Source: an uncultured Alphaproteobacteria bacterium (GTDB lineage: Bacteria > Pseudomonadota > Alphaproteobacteria > Micavibrionales > Micavibrionaceae). Taken from it: a DNA stretch of 64,000 nt. How positions within the stretch are numbered: position 1 is the stretch's first letter; every line of letters starts with the position of its first letter. Location of the stretch: the NCBI GenBank assembly GCA_900696495.1, contig CAADGI010000012.1, forward strand, positions 124,001 through 188,000, written 5' to 3'. Position numbers and translations under genes: made by a program. Under the pieces are notes generated by a model, which was not told the DNA's origin, searched no databases, and worked only from the letters and a program-made list of their open reading frames with translations. Below are positions 16,362 through 24,251 of the stretch, piece by piece.

Positions 16362-17038
16362 ATTCTCAGCAATGTATGCAGCAGGCGGTGCAAGCCGCTG
16401 AATTGCGCCGGGCCGGATGTCACCACCATGTAGAATCCACCCTGGCGGTCGCAGGATTTGCCCTTGTGGCGGCAGGTTTCATCCATGACGATGAGGTCGC
16501 CGCGCTTGTGAACGCCGGTTTCATCCATCAGCGCGCCATCCAGAACCAGTGTCAGTTCCATCGCGCGCGGCGCCATGCGCGGGGCTTCGATGCCGCGACC
16601 GGCTTTCAGAAATCTTGTCTTGCTCTGCGGGCATTCGAGGGAAAGCTCGAAACTTTGGACGCCGGGGCGCACCGTGCGCCAATGCACATGCTGCACGCGG
16701 CAGGCGACGGAGCGCTTGAGGCAGAGCGGAATTGAAAGTCCTTCGGGGAACACGAGTTCGTACATTTCCTCGCGTTGCTGCGCGGCTTCGGGGGCATCGA
16801 GGCGGTTCAGGACATTGGCAAGGCTTTGCTTGCGCATGGAAACGGGTTCGCAATATTTTTCCATCAGCGCGCCGCCGAGCGCCTCGCATTCCTCGACTTT
16901 TTCCTTGGCCTGCGGCGAGAGCGCGATATGGCTCGCGACGATCAGGCTCTGCGCCTGGTCGAGAAGACCCGCCGCATAGCTCAGCAGCAATGTCTCATAC
17001 GCGTCCTGCAATGCGGCTTGTTGCTGGTTCACTGCCAT
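16358..17038 (-). CDS. ChrR-like anti-sigma factor with degenerate zinc sites
   Basis: 226 residues, resembling ChrR, the zinc anti-sigma factor that holds the ECF sigma factor RpoE until singlet oxygen or related stress. The N-terminal anti-sigma domain is recognisable (LLLSYAAGLLDQAQSLIVASHIAL...EALGGALMEKY), and a cupin-like domain follows (MELTLVLDGALMDETGVHKRGDLIV). However, the His-x3-Cys-x2-Cys ligands are His-x3-Ser-x2-Ala, and the N-terminal ligand His is Asp. In the cupin the HxH pair is Met-x-Pro, while the Glu and last His remain. It overlaps the sigma gene by 10 bp. ChrR ligand positions are from memory of the Rhodobacter protein. Confidence 0.82.
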   Translation of the reverse strand: MAVNQQQAALQDAYETLLLSYAAGLLDQAQSLIVASHIALSPQAKEKVEECEALGGALMEKYCEPVSMRKQSLANVLNRLDAPEAAQQREEMYELVFPEGLSIPLCLKRSVACRVQHVHWRTVRPGVQSFELSLECPQSKTRFLKAGRGIEAPRMAPRAMELTLVLDGALMDETGVHKRGDLIVMDETCRHKGKSCDRQGGFYMVVTSGPAQFSGLHRLLHTLLRI

Positions 17039-17658
17039 AACTCCTTGATTGTTTTATTTTTGCGCAGGCGTTCGAGCGCGAGACGGATCCTGGATTTGAC
17101 GGTGCCGAGCGGCAGGCCGGTTTCCTCGGCGATGTCGGCATGCGATTTGTCCTCGAAGAAAGACTGGCGCAGAAGCATGGCCTGTTCTTCCGGGAGTTCG
17201 TCCAGCGCCCCGGCGATCGATTCAATTTCCTGCCGGCGCATGGCGTTGCCGCGCGGCGAGTCCGCGCTTTGAATAAGGTCGGGGTCGGTCGGCGCGACCT
17301 CGAAGCGCCCGGTTTTGCGGAGGGCGTCGATCTTGCGGTTTCGCGCGATGGTGAAAATCCATGTGCTGGCCCCGGCCTGGGCGGGGTTAAAGGAAGGGGC
17401 CTTGTTCCAGACGGTCAGCATGGTTTCCTGGGCGAGTTCGTCGGCGACGTCCTCGGGGCTTCCGCCTTTCATCAGGAAGGATTTCACCCTTGGGGCGAAG
17501 TGCTCGAACAGCTGCACAAAACTCTCCTTGTTGCGGTTCTCAGCGACATCCAGCAAAAGCCGCTCAAAATGACCCTCCCGGCCGGTCTCGGGCGGGCGGT
17601 TCGGGGCGGGGGCCTTGACGGCCCTGTCCAGGGGTTTATGTGCCATGGCTGTATTCAT
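17029..17658 (-). CDS. rpoE: ECF RNA polymerase sigma factor, RpoE/ECF11-like
   Basis: 209 residues. Sigma region 2 (FVQLFEHFAPRVKSFLMKGGSPEDVADELAQETMLTVW, then STWIFTIARNRKIDALRK) recognises the -10 element. Region 4 (LDELPEEQAMLLRQSFFEDKSHADIAEETGLPLGTVKSRIRLALERLR) recognises the -35. The adjacent ChrR-like gene and the TGATCC-N18-TAAAAA promoter upstream point to the singlet-oxygen-type RpoE group. I start at 17658 (MNTAMAHKPL), because the longer frame to 17739 would run through the promoter; ATG 17646 is also possible. A proline-rich N-terminal extension of about 35 residues precedes region 2. Confidence 0.9.
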   Translation of the reverse strand: MNTAMAHKPLDRAVKAPAPNRPPETGREGHFERLLLDVAENRNKESFVQLFEHFAPRVKSFLMKGGSPEDVADELAQETMLTVWNKAPSFNPAQAGASTWIFTIARNRKIDALRKTGRFEVAPTDPDLIQSADSPRGNAMRRQEIESIAGALDELPEEQAMLLRQSFFEDKSHADIAEETGLPLGTVKSRIRLALERLRKNKTIKELWQ

Positions 17659-17708
17659 AGGCCTTTTTGTCTCCGGGTCCAGAAAAAACCATGGGATAAC
17701 CCTTGCAG

Positions 17709-17738
17709 TTTTTACGGTTTCGTAAGGATTTCGGATCA
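17709..17738 (-). promoter_or_regulatory. Putative ECF (RpoE-type) promoter of the sigma/anti-sigma operon
   Basis: Read on the minus strand: TGATCC (17733-17738), exactly 18 bases, then TAAAAA (17709-17714). This is close to the known RpoE consensus TGATCC-N18-TAAGA. Transcription would start near 17702, giving a leader of about 44 bases before the sigma start, so autoregulation is likely. Confidence 0.65.
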
Positions 17739-17840
17739 CTTTTTTTACTTTTTGGGCTTACACTAATAGAAGAGATATGGTTTACTCCCTTACTATCCCC
17801 CAATTTATTTATGGAAAAGGTTAAATACGGTACTGGACCC

Positions 17841-18353
17841 ATGGTAAATAAGTTATCTCTAATATTTGGCTTGGCCCTGTTTTGCGCATTTTCAGCCCCG
17901 GCCTTTGCAGGCGAGCCGCGCCTTCTGAAAGCTTACGGCGACTGGGAAGCGTACTTCTTCGAGGAAGGCAGCAGCAAGGTTTGCTACATGGCGGCCAAGC
18001 CCAAGAAGAATGAAGGCGAATATAAATCGCGCGGCGACATTCATGCATTGATCACGCACCGTCCCGGCGAAGGCAGCCGCAACGTGTTCAGCTATATCGC
18101 GGGTTACACCTACAAGCCTGCGTCCGATGCGACCATCGAGATCGACGGACAGAAATTCGTGCTCTTTACCAAGGACGATACCGCGTGGGCGGTTGACGGC
18201 GAGGATGACGACAAGATCGCCGCCGCCGTACGCTCAGGCACCAGCATGACGGTAAGCGGCGTTTCATCGCGCGGCACCAAAACCAAGGATACGTTCAGCC
18301 TGTCGGGTTCTTCGGGCGCTTACGAGCGCATAACCAAGGAATGCGGCGGCTAA
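17841..18353 (+). CDS. Invasion-associated locus B (IalB)-like secreted protein
   Basis: 170 residues with signal peptide MVNKLSLIFGLALFCAFSAPAFAGEP. The mature part has the IalB family opening, KAYGDWEAYFFEEGSSKVCYMAAKPKK, and two Cys (about 43 and near the C-terminal KECGG) that may form a disulfide. IalB proteins are common alphaproteobacterial periplasmic or surface proteins of poorly known role. The gene is divergent from the ECF sigma operon. An in-frame ATG at 17811 would add 10 residues, but the signal peptide supports 17841. Confidence 0.82.
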   Translation: MVNKLSLIFGLALFCAFSAPAFAGEPRLLKAYGDWEAYFFEEGSSKVCYMAAKPKKNEGEYKSRGDIHALITHRPGEGSRNVFSYIAGYTYKPASDATIEIDGQKFVLFTKDDTAWAVDGEDDDKIAAAVRSGTSMTVSGVSSRGTKTKDTFSLSGSSGAYERITKECGG

Positions 18354-18374
18354 GGATACGGAATATTTTTGACT

Positions 18375-18854
18375 ATGAAATACGTTGAAGTTTCGAAAAA
18401 AATAAAACTGGGTGTGGATGTTTCGGAAGAAGATCTGAAGCAGGCCTTGGTGACGCGTTTTCGCCGCACCTTCGCGGTGGATGATCTGCGCGAACAGCCG
18501 GGCAATATTCACCTCAGCGCCACCAGCGGCGGTCCCGGGCGCATGATGCGGCACGCGCGCGTCAATCTCAACGTCACTTTTGTAAAAACCAAGGATACGG
18601 CGCGGATCGTCATCTATGGCTATACGCAGGTCGCGAAATCCTTGCTGATTTCATACAGCATCCTGTTTTTCCTCGTTCTGGTGACCGGCCTGCTGCCCGG
18701 ATCGGTATCCACCAGTGAAGACAGCGGCGCGCAGGATGCGCTGGTGTTCCTGATTTTTGGAATTTTCATATTTTATGATATTAACAAACGCCTCAGCGAC
18801 GCGCAGGAATACCTGGAATCGCTGCTGGATTCAGTTGAAACCGAATTTGGGTGA
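18375..18854 (+). CDS. Hypothetical two-helix membrane protein
   Basis: 159 residues, not recognised. A soluble N-terminal domain of about 90 residues is followed by two hydrophobic segments (LLISYSILFFLVLVTGLLPG and ALVFLIFGIFIFYDI), separated by an acidic loop, and a short amphipathic tail. It lies 21 bases after the IalB-like gene on the same strand, so the two are probably co-transcribed. Confidence 0.7.
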   Translation: MKYVEVSKKIKLGVDVSEEDLKQALVTRFRRTFAVDDLREQPGNIHLSATSGGPGRMMRHARVNLNVTFVKTKDTARIVIYGYTQVAKSLLISYSILFFLVLVTGLLPGSVSTSEDSGAQDALVFLIFGIFIFYDINKRLSDAQEYLESLLDSVETEFG

Positions 18855-18858
18855 TTTT

Positions 18859-18885
18859 ATCCCAAGGTCTTTACCGGACCTTGGG
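18859..18885 (+). terminator. Strong hairpin after the two-helix membrane protein gene
   Basis: CCCAAGGTC and GGACCTTGGG form a stem around a TTTACC loop, just 5 bases after the stop codon. The following bases are not a T run, so Rho-independent termination is uncertain. It separates this gene from the M23 peptidase. Confidence 0.5.
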
Positions 18886-19037
18886 CTATCGGAAGTTGGA
18901 ATTGAATGTTTAGTATGCTAATCGGGACAAGACTAAGGAAGTCAGTTTTAAGCAACGCATTTATGCGCGTTGTTCCGGGTAACATACAGCCAGCAGCTGG
19001 CAGCGTTACGATTTTAAAACACCGGGTTGGGTCATTG

Positions 19038-20522
19038 ATGACATCGCTGAACAACACTATCGCGCTGCACAGGTTTTTGCGCCTGCGTCACCGCCACATC
19101 TTCACACGCCATGACCGCATTCGCCTGCGTTATGTCGCCGGTACGGCTGTCTGCGCGGCTGTCGGCCTGTTCAGCATTTTCAGCGACACGGGCGCGGCGG
19201 TATTCAGCAGGCTGTATGGCAATCCGGCCGCGTATTACGCAGCCTTGAACCCGGCCGGCGGCGAGGGCGGCGAGAATTACACCGTCTCATCCCTGGCTTC
19301 CCCGGGCCTTTCGACAGTCATCCAGGACCGCGTTTCGGACGGCATGCGCCGCGCGTCGCTGGCGATTCAAAAGGCGCCCAAGCGCGACTACCGCGACATT
19401 GAAATCGGCCGCGGCGATACGCTGGCCGGTGTGTTGCAGGAAGCCGGCGTTACGGGCGCGGATTCATACCAGGTGGTCAAGGCGCTGAGCGAGCATTACG
19501 ACCCGCGCGGCGTGAAACCCGGCCAGAAGATCAGCGTTCACTTCAAGCCCGGCACCGAAGACGTCTTCACCAAGATGACGATGCAGGTCGATCCCATCAA
19601 GGAAATCACGGTCCTGAAAGATGGCGATAAATTCGCGACTGAAATGTCCGAGAAGAAGCTGGTGAAGAATACCTATGCGGGCAAGGCGGAGATTGAAACC
19701 TCACTTTATGGTTCGGCCGCGCGCGCAGGCATTCCTTCGGCCGTCATCGCCGACATGATCCGCATTTATTCCTGGAACATCGACTTCCAGCGCGACATCC
19801 AGCCCGGCGACAAGATGGAAGTGATGTATGAGGCCGAAGAAACCGAAGACGGCGAGTATGCGAAATTCGGCAACATCCTTTATGCGAACCTGACGGTCGG
19901 CGGCAAGGACGTCCAGATTTACAGATATGAGATGGCCGACGGCCGCGTCGATTATTTCCAGCCGAACGGTTTCAGCATCCGCAAGACGCTGATGAAGACG
20001 CCGATCGATGGCGCGCGTATTTCATCGGGTTTCGGCCTGCGCCGTCACCCGGTTCTGGGTTACAACAAGATGCATAAAGGCGTCGACTTCGCCGCGCCGA
20101 CCGGCACGCCGATTTACGCGGCAGGCGATGGCATTCTTGAATATGCGGGCCGCTTCAGCAGCTACGGCAATTACATCCGCATCCGCCACAATTCACAGCT
20201 CAAGACCGCTTATGCGCACATGCACCGCCTCGGCAAAGGCATGAAGGTGGGCGCGCGCGTATCGCAGGGCGATGTCATCGGTTATGTCGGCACGACAGGG
20301 CGTTCCACGGGACCGCACCTGCATTATGAAGTCATGCTGAACAACAAGCAGGTGAACCCGAAGTCGGTCAATCTGCCGACGGGCGAACAGCTGACAGGCA
20401 AGGAATTCCAGAAGTTCAAATCGTATATCAATACGATCCACCAGCAATATGTCTCGCGCAGCGAAGGCATGAAATTCGCGCAGAATTTCTTCTTCCCCGG
20501 CAGCGCCAAAGGCCTGAATTGA
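19038..20522 (+). CDS. M23-family murein metallopeptidase
   Basis: 494 residues. An N-terminal membrane anchor (YVAGTAVCAAVGLFSIFSDTG) is followed by a LysM/OapA-like segment (DIEIGRGDTLAGVLQEAGV...GQKISVHF). The C-terminal LytM domain carries the zinc ligands: His and Asp in MHKGVDFAAPTGTPIYAAGDG and the HLHYE motif. It is predicted to cut peptidoglycan cross-links in the periplasm, like MepM/YebA. The start MTSLNNTIALHRF is preferred; an upstream ATG at 18906 would add 44 residues with atypical codon use, although a GGAA-rich leader precedes it. Confidence 0.9.
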   Translation: MTSLNNTIALHRFLRLRHRHIFTRHDRIRLRYVAGTAVCAAVGLFSIFSDTGAAVFSRLYGNPAAYYAALNPAGGEGGENYTVSSLASPGLSTVIQDRVSDGMRRASLAIQKAPKRDYRDIEIGRGDTLAGVLQEAGVTGADSYQVVKALSEHYDPRGVKPGQKISVHFKPGTEDVFTKMTMQVDPIKEITVLKDGDKFATEMSEKKLVKNTYAGKAEIETSLYGSAARAGIPSAVIADMIRIYSWNIDFQRDIQPGDKMEVMYEAEETEDGEYAKFGNILYANLTVGGKDVQIYRYEMADGRVDYFQPNGFSIRKTLMKTPIDGARISSGFGLRRHPVLGYNKMHKGVDFAAPTGTPIYAAGDGILEYAGRFSSYGNYIRIRHNSQLKTAYAHMHRLGKGMKVGARVSQGDVIGYVGTTGRSTGPHLHYEVMLNNKQVNPKSVNLPTGEQLTGKEFQKFKSYINTIHQQYVSRSEGMKFAQNFFFPGSAKGLN

Positions 20523-20530
20523 CAATTCCG

Positions 20531-20629
20531 CCTGCGAGTCCCCGCCTTCGCAAAGACAAGCTGCGCGAAGCAATCCAGTAAAAAAAAATGGATCGCCACG
20601 CCGCGCTTAATGCGCGGCTCGCGATGACG
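20531..20629. repeat. Palindromic element, GCGAAGCAATCCAG family, copy 1
   Basis: Carries GCGAAGCAATCCAGT...TGGATCGCC...CTCGCGATGACG, matching the elements at 47191-47287 and 56861-56932. The two halves are separated by an A run, and the right half contains an extra CGCCGCGC/GCGCGGC hairpin. It lies between the M23 peptidase stop and the convergent hypothetical gene. Confidence 0.7.
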
Positions 20630-20634
20630 ATGGG

Positions 20635-21102
20635 TTAGGGTTTAAGTTCAAGATTGGAAAGTCGCGCCATATAGGCGACAAAGTCAGGGTCTTCGCCCTG
20701 AACGAGGGTCGGCAACATTTCATGGAAGTTCGGGCGGCCGATCCAGAGCCTGATGTAATCCTCCCACGAATTCCACATGCGCCGGTAGGCGAGTTCCTTC
20801 TCCCCGTAGAGCAGGATGAAGGCGCGTTCGAACAGATTGATCAGCATTTCATAAAGAATTTTCTGCTGGCGCCTGAGTTCCGGGTCTTCCAGTTCCCGGT
20901 TATGCTGGTCGATGTCGGGATGTTCGAACAGGCGGCCGAGGATGTGATCGTAATGGTCCATCAGCTTGTCGTAGATCTCCTCCTGCTCGGCCTGGCGCTC
21001 CTTTTTCTGCTCGTGCATGAAGACCAAAATCGCGAACGGAATGCCGAAGATCGTCGCCGCGTAGCTTAAAAATTCAAAGATTTCGAGGACCTGCCAGTTC
21101 AT
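20635..21102 (-). CDS. Hypothetical protein with N-terminal membrane helix
   Basis: 155 residues. An N-terminal hydrophobic helix (YAATIFGIPFAILVFMHEQ) is followed by a long charged helical region (KKERQAEQEEIYDKLMDHYDHILGRLFEHPDI) and a W-rich C-terminal half (MWNSWEDYIRLWIGRPNF). Its start overlaps the SURF1 stop by 4 bp (ATGA), so it is the last gene of the cytochrome oxidase operon. Family not certain; it resembles DUF4760-type membrane proteins. No proven link to the oxidase. Confidence 0.75.
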   Translation of the reverse strand: MNWQVLEIFEFLSYAATIFGIPFAILVFMHEQKKERQAEQEEIYDKLMDHYDHILGRLFEHPDIDQHNRELEDPELRRQQKILYEMLINLFERAFILLYGEKELAYRRMWNSWEDYIRLWIGRPNFHEMLPTLVQGEDPDFVAYMARLSNLELKP

Positions 21103-21809
21103 TTTCTTAAAAACCTGAGCACAAAAATCACGGCGAGAATGGCCGCCATGGTGAACCAGAATATCGCATATTGCAGGTGATTGTTGGGGGGCGTCATTTT
21201 CGCCGAAACGGCGATGGGGTAATCTCCTTCCGTTTCACCGCCTTCCAGCATGAAAAGAGCGTCATGAAGTGCGGGAATGTTTTTAGCCCTGGCGATGGCC
21301 TGAGTATCGGGTTTATACCATTTATCGATTTCGGGCTGGTTTTCGGGCGTGAAAGGGCTGCCGTCCCATTTCCGGCGCAGCATGCCAATAATGCCGCCGC
21401 TTTGCGCGTTTCTTTGCGCGGCGTCACGCGCTTCGGCTGTTTCATGCGCGGATGTCCAGTCAGTGGGAACCCAGCCGCGATTGATGAGGATATAGGTGCC
21501 GTCTTCGAGGCGAAGCGGCGTATAGACATGGCGGCCAGGAAGGTTTTTATAGGTGCGGGGGCCGATGAGAATTTGTTTTTCGAATTCATAAGTCCCGCGC
21601 ACACTGCCGCGCCGGAAATCTTCACTGCCTCTGAAGTCATCTGAATCCAGCAGAATTTGCGATGCGTCTTTTGAAAGTTCGGCATCCATCTGGCGCAGAA
21701 GATCCTCCTTCCATGCAAGGCGGTGCATTTGCCACGCGCCGAGCCCGCAGAGAATCGCGATTCCCAACAAGGTCATGAGAGTCGGCAGCCATAAATCCCG
21801 CTTAGACAT
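21099..21809 (-). CDS. SURF1-family cytochrome c oxidase assembly protein
   Basis: 236 residues with the SURF1 layout: one helix at each end (LWLPTLMTLLGIAILCGLGAWQMHRL and AIFWFTMAAILAVIFVLRFLRK) and a periplasmic domain between. Signatures are GAWQMHRLAWKEDLL, GRHVYTPL, LINRGWVP and NNHLQYAIFWF. It assists heme a insertion into oxidase subunit I. Located after ctaG-ctaE-DUF983, the usual alphaproteobacterial order; its start directly abuts the DUF983 stop. Confidence 0.93.
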   Translation of the reverse strand: MSKRDLWLPTLMTLLGIAILCGLGAWQMHRLAWKEDLLRQMDAELSKDASQILLDSDDFRGSEDFRRGSVRGTYEFEKQILIGPRTYKNLPGRHVYTPLRLEDGTYILINRGWVPTDWTSAHETAEARDAAQRNAQSGGIIGMLRRKWDGSPFTPENQPEIDKWYKPDTQAIARAKNIPALHDALFMLEGGETEGDYPIAVSAKMTPPNNHLQYAIFWFTMAAILAVIFVLRFLRK

Positions 21810-22169
21810 TTATTCCCAGTCAGTGGCTCTGTGTTTGTATTGCAGGGCTATTATATAGGCTTTCAGGGGCCGCAACATCCCGATTGTGGCGCCTATGGCG
21901 ATAACGCCCCAGAGCAGCGCATGGATCCACAAGGGCGGCTGCAGCCACGCATCTAAAATAAGAGCGCCGGGAACCAGTGAAAAGCCCAGGATGAAGATAA
22001 GGAAAACAGCAGGGCCGTCAGCGCTGTCGTTTTTGCTTAAATCCAGGCCGCAGACCGCGCATTTGTCGCGCAGATCCAGCGTGATGCCGGGTTTATAGAG
22101 GTCACCCTGTCCGCATTTCGGGCATTTGCAATGCCAGCCGAGGCGTAAGGGCTCCCGGTCCGGCAGCAT
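21810..22169 (-). CDS. DUF983 family membrane protein
   Basis: 119 residues: a zinc-ribbon-like N-terminus with two CxxC pairs (CKCPKCGQGDLY and CAVCGLDL), followed by two hydrophobic helices (VFLIFILGFSLVPGALILDAWL and IHALLWGVIAIGATIGMLRPL). DUF983 proteins sit between oxidase subunit III and SURF1 in many alphaproteobacteria and are thought to belong to oxidase biogenesis, with biochemical role unknown. Three bases separate it from ctaE. Confidence 0.9.
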   Translation of the reverse strand: MLPDREPLRLGWHCKCPKCGQGDLYKPGITLDLRDKCAVCGLDLSKNDSADGPAVFLIFILGFSLVPGALILDAWLQPPLWIHALLWGVIAIGATIGMLRPLKAYIIALQYKHRATDWE

Positions 22170-22172
22170 GGT

Positions 22173-23108
22173 TTACTCTGCTGCGGCTGGCGCAGGATCG
22201 GCAGGCGCCTCGATGGCTTTGGGCGCCGCCGCGGCCTTTGCCGCCGCCGCCGCTTTCGCTGTGTGGTCGATGCCGACCACGTTGCCCCACCAGTAAACGG
22301 CGATGAACAGGAACAGCCAGACCACGTCGACGAAGTGCCAGTACCAGGCGGCGGCTTCGAAACCGAAGTGACGCTCAGTCGTAAAGTGACCCTTGGCGGC
22401 GCGTACCCAGCAGACGATCAGGAACACTGTGCCGACGAAAACGTGAAAGCCGTGAAAGCCGGTCGCCATGAAGAAGGCGGAAGGGTAGATGCCGTCGGTG
22501 AATTTGAAATGCGCGTGCGCGTATTCGTAGATCTGGAAGCAGAGGAACACGATGCCGAGGCCGACCGTGATGCCGAGCGCCTGCACGGCTTCTTTCTGGC
22601 GGCCTTCGAGAATGGCGTGGTGCGCCCATGTAACCGTGCAGCCCGAGAGCAGCAGGATCATGGTCATCAGGAAGGGCAGGCCGAAGGGCGCGATGACTTC
22701 CATGCCTTTCGGCGGCCAGACATAACCGATTGCCTCGGTCGGATAAAATGCCGCGCCGAAAAACGCCCAGAAGAATGCGACGAAGAACATGACTTCGGAT
22801 GCGATGAACAGCGCCATGCCGAAACGCAGACCCACTTCCGTGATCTTATTGTGAACGCGTTCGGTCACGCTTTCGAAAATGATGTCTTTCCACCAGAAGA
22901 ACATAACGGCGAGAACAGCCAGAACGCCGAGCACGACGCCTTTCAGCCCGACAGCCATGCCGCCGATCTGGACCTTGTGCATGAACATGACCGCGCCCAT
23001 GGCCAGGAAACCGGCCGCGAGGGAGCCAATGAGGGGCCAGATGCTGGGACGGACAAGGTGGTAGGGGTGGGGTCTGCCTGTGCTTGCGTATTCGACGTGA
23101 TCAGCCAT
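22173..23108 (-). CDS. ctaE: Cytochrome c oxidase subunit III
   Basis: 311 residues with the seven-helix subunit III fold. Signatures: HPYHLVRPSIWPL at the N-terminus, RFGMALFIASEVMFFVAFFWAFF, and the C-terminal GFHGFHVFVGT...HFGFEAAAWYWHFVDVVWLFLF. Subunit III stabilises the catalytic core and proton uptake of the aa3 oxidase. After the last helix (YWWGNVVGI) there is an unusual Ala/Pro/Lys-rich tail of about 35 residues, longer than the family norm and probably disordered. It is in the minus-strand oxidase operon, 29 bases after ctaG. Confidence 0.96.
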   Translation of the reverse strand: MADHVEYASTGRPHPYHLVRPSIWPLIGSLAAGFLAMGAVMFMHKVQIGGMAVGLKGVVLGVLAVLAVMFFWWKDIIFESVTERVHNKITEVGLRFGMALFIASEVMFFVAFFWAFFGAAFYPTEAIGYVWPPKGMEVIAPFGLPFLMTMILLLSGCTVTWAHHAILEGRQKEAVQALGITVGLGIVFLCFQIYEYAHAHFKFTDGIYPSAFFMATGFHGFHVFVGTVFLIVCWVRAAKGHFTTERHFGFEAAAWYWHFVDVVWLFLFIAVYWWGNVVGIDHTAKAAAAAKAAAAPKAIEAPADPAPAAAE

Positions 23109-23137
23109 GGTGTTTCATTATCCTGGGTGGAGGTTAG

Positions 23138-23803
23138 TCAATTGGTGCCCTGTATAGCAGGGTTGCCCTCATTGTAAAAGGCATCGAGGGCGTCTTCAAG
23201 CTCTTTGGATTCAACCGGATAGAACGTATAGGACAGGGTTATGGCCTTTACATCCTCCATGTCGGGGTCGTCGTTCATGGCGGGGTCGACAAAGAACATA
23301 ACCGGCATGGAGACGTCTTGGCCGGGCTGCAGGGCCTGTTCGTCGAAGCAGAAACACTGGATTTTGTGGAAATACTTGCCCGCCTTGAAGGGGGTGACGT
23401 TATAGATGGCGGTGCCTGCCGTAGCCGTATTGCTGCGGTTTTTCGCATGGAAGGCCGCCAGACCCTTTTCCCCCAGCCGGACGTCGATTTCCCGGAGTTC
23501 GGGCTTGAAATCCCACATCATGTTTCGGCCGGTGCTGGCGTTAAACTTGATGGTCACAACGCGGTCGAGGACCTTATCGGGGAGGGTTTCGGCCGTGCGG
23601 GTCGTGCCGTCGAAGCCCGTCATGCGGCAAAAAAGGTTATAAAGCGGAACAGAGGCAAAAGACAAGCCTACCATAAAGAGAAAGACTGTGAATACCGCCA
23701 GCCCGGTACGGGCGTTTTTACGGATTAAGTCCTGCTGCGTCCGGAGCGGGGGGGCCGGCGGTTTCGTGTTCGGATCCGGGTTGTTCTTGTTCATAGTTAC
23801 CAT
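23138..23803 (-). CDS. ctaG: Cytochrome c oxidase assembly protein CtaG/Cox11
   Basis: Copper chaperone for the CuB site of oxidase subunit I. 221 residues: one N-terminal membrane helix (GLAVFTVFLFMVGLSFASVPLYNLFCRMTGF, the classic Cox11 signature with its Cys), a periplasmic beta-domain, and the copper-binding CFCF motif (IQCFCFDEQAL). The start is MVTMNKNNP or MNKNNP four codons on. Its first 86 bases overlap, in a different frame, the end of the upstream secreted-protein gene. Confidence 0.95.
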   Translation of the reverse strand: MVTMNKNNPDPNTKPPAPPLRTQQDLIRKNARTGLAVFTVFLFMVGLSFASVPLYNLFCRMTGFDGTTRTAETLPDKVLDRVVTIKFNASTGRNMMWDFKPELREIDVRLGEKGLAAFHAKNRSNTATAGTAIYNVTPFKAGKYFHKIQCFCFDEQALQPGQDVSMPVMFFVDPAMNDDPDMEDVKAITLSYTFYPVESKELEDALDAFYNEGNPAIQGTN

Positions 23804-24068
23804 GCGAAGCTTTTAAATTGTTCTCGTAGCGCTGGATTACCTCTTCCCGCATGGCGGTGAAGTTCTTGCGGCGCGTTTCCAGGTCACGGCGGAATTTAAC
23901 GTTTTCCTGCATATATGCAATTCTGCGGCTGTAAATATCGTAGTATTCGCCGACGCCGGGCTCGGTTCTGGTATGTCCGTCCTGGACCTCCATTTCAGCC
24001 GCCGCCGGGCGGGCGAGCAAAACCGTAAAAAAAAGCGCAAAAACAACAATATAAGGGTATCTGGACAT
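23718..24068 (-). CDS. Secreted hypothetical protein in the oxidase operon
   Basis: 116 residues, not recognised. Clear signal peptide MSRYPYIVVFALFFTVLLARPAAA, cleaved before EMEVQ. The mature part is charged and helical (YYDIYSRRIAYMQENVKFRRDLETRRKNF), with a Pro/Gly/Ala-rich end and no Cys or His metal motif. The C-terminal 28 codons overlap ctaG in another frame. It occupies the place between the coxF-like gene and ctaG, where most alphaproteobacteria have no additional gene. Gene reality rests on the signal peptide and operon position. Confidence 0.6.
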   Translation of the reverse strand: MSRYPYIVVFALFFTVLLARPAAAEMEVQDGHTRTEPGVGEYYDIYSRRIAYMQENVKFRRDLETRRKNFTAMREEVIQRYENNLKASHGNYEQEQPGSEHETAGPPAPDAAGLNP

Positions 24069-24119
24069 AGGAAACCTGTAATCTGAACCTATAATCCAGT
24101 TTACCTGAGAATGCAGGGT

Positions 24120-24239
24120 CTATCCACCGGCAATTTTAACCATGGTAATGACCCAGAACAGGGCGATGAAGCCGAGAATCGCTGCGCCGACCGCGATATT
24201 TTTCTTGAGCTTGGTTTTATGAATGGGGCCGTGCGGCAT
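24120..24239 (-). CDS. Small CoxF-like membrane protein
   Basis: 39 codons: a basic N-terminus (MPHGPIHKTKLKKNIAV) then one helix (GAAILGFIALFWVITMVKIAGG). The size, the ending of type FWVITMVKIAGG, and the position between ctaB and ctaG match the tiny CoxF-type proteins of alphaproteobacterial oxidase operons. Twelve bases separate its start from the ctaB stop. It is too short for most gene finders. The role is presumed to be oxidase assembly. Confidence 0.75.
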   Translation of the reverse strand: MPHGPIHKTKLKKNIAVGAAILGFIALFWVITMVKIAGG

Positions 24240-24251
24240 CAATATATCTCC

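Noticed and set aside
18906-19037. 44-codon N-terminal extension of the M23 peptidase
   Set aside because: Codon use is unlike the rest of the gene and the anchor helix begins later; an upstream GGAA keeps it possible, so noted only.
22263-23177. 304-codon antisense frame over ctaE
   Set aside because: Acidic low-complexity shadow of a certain membrane protein gene.
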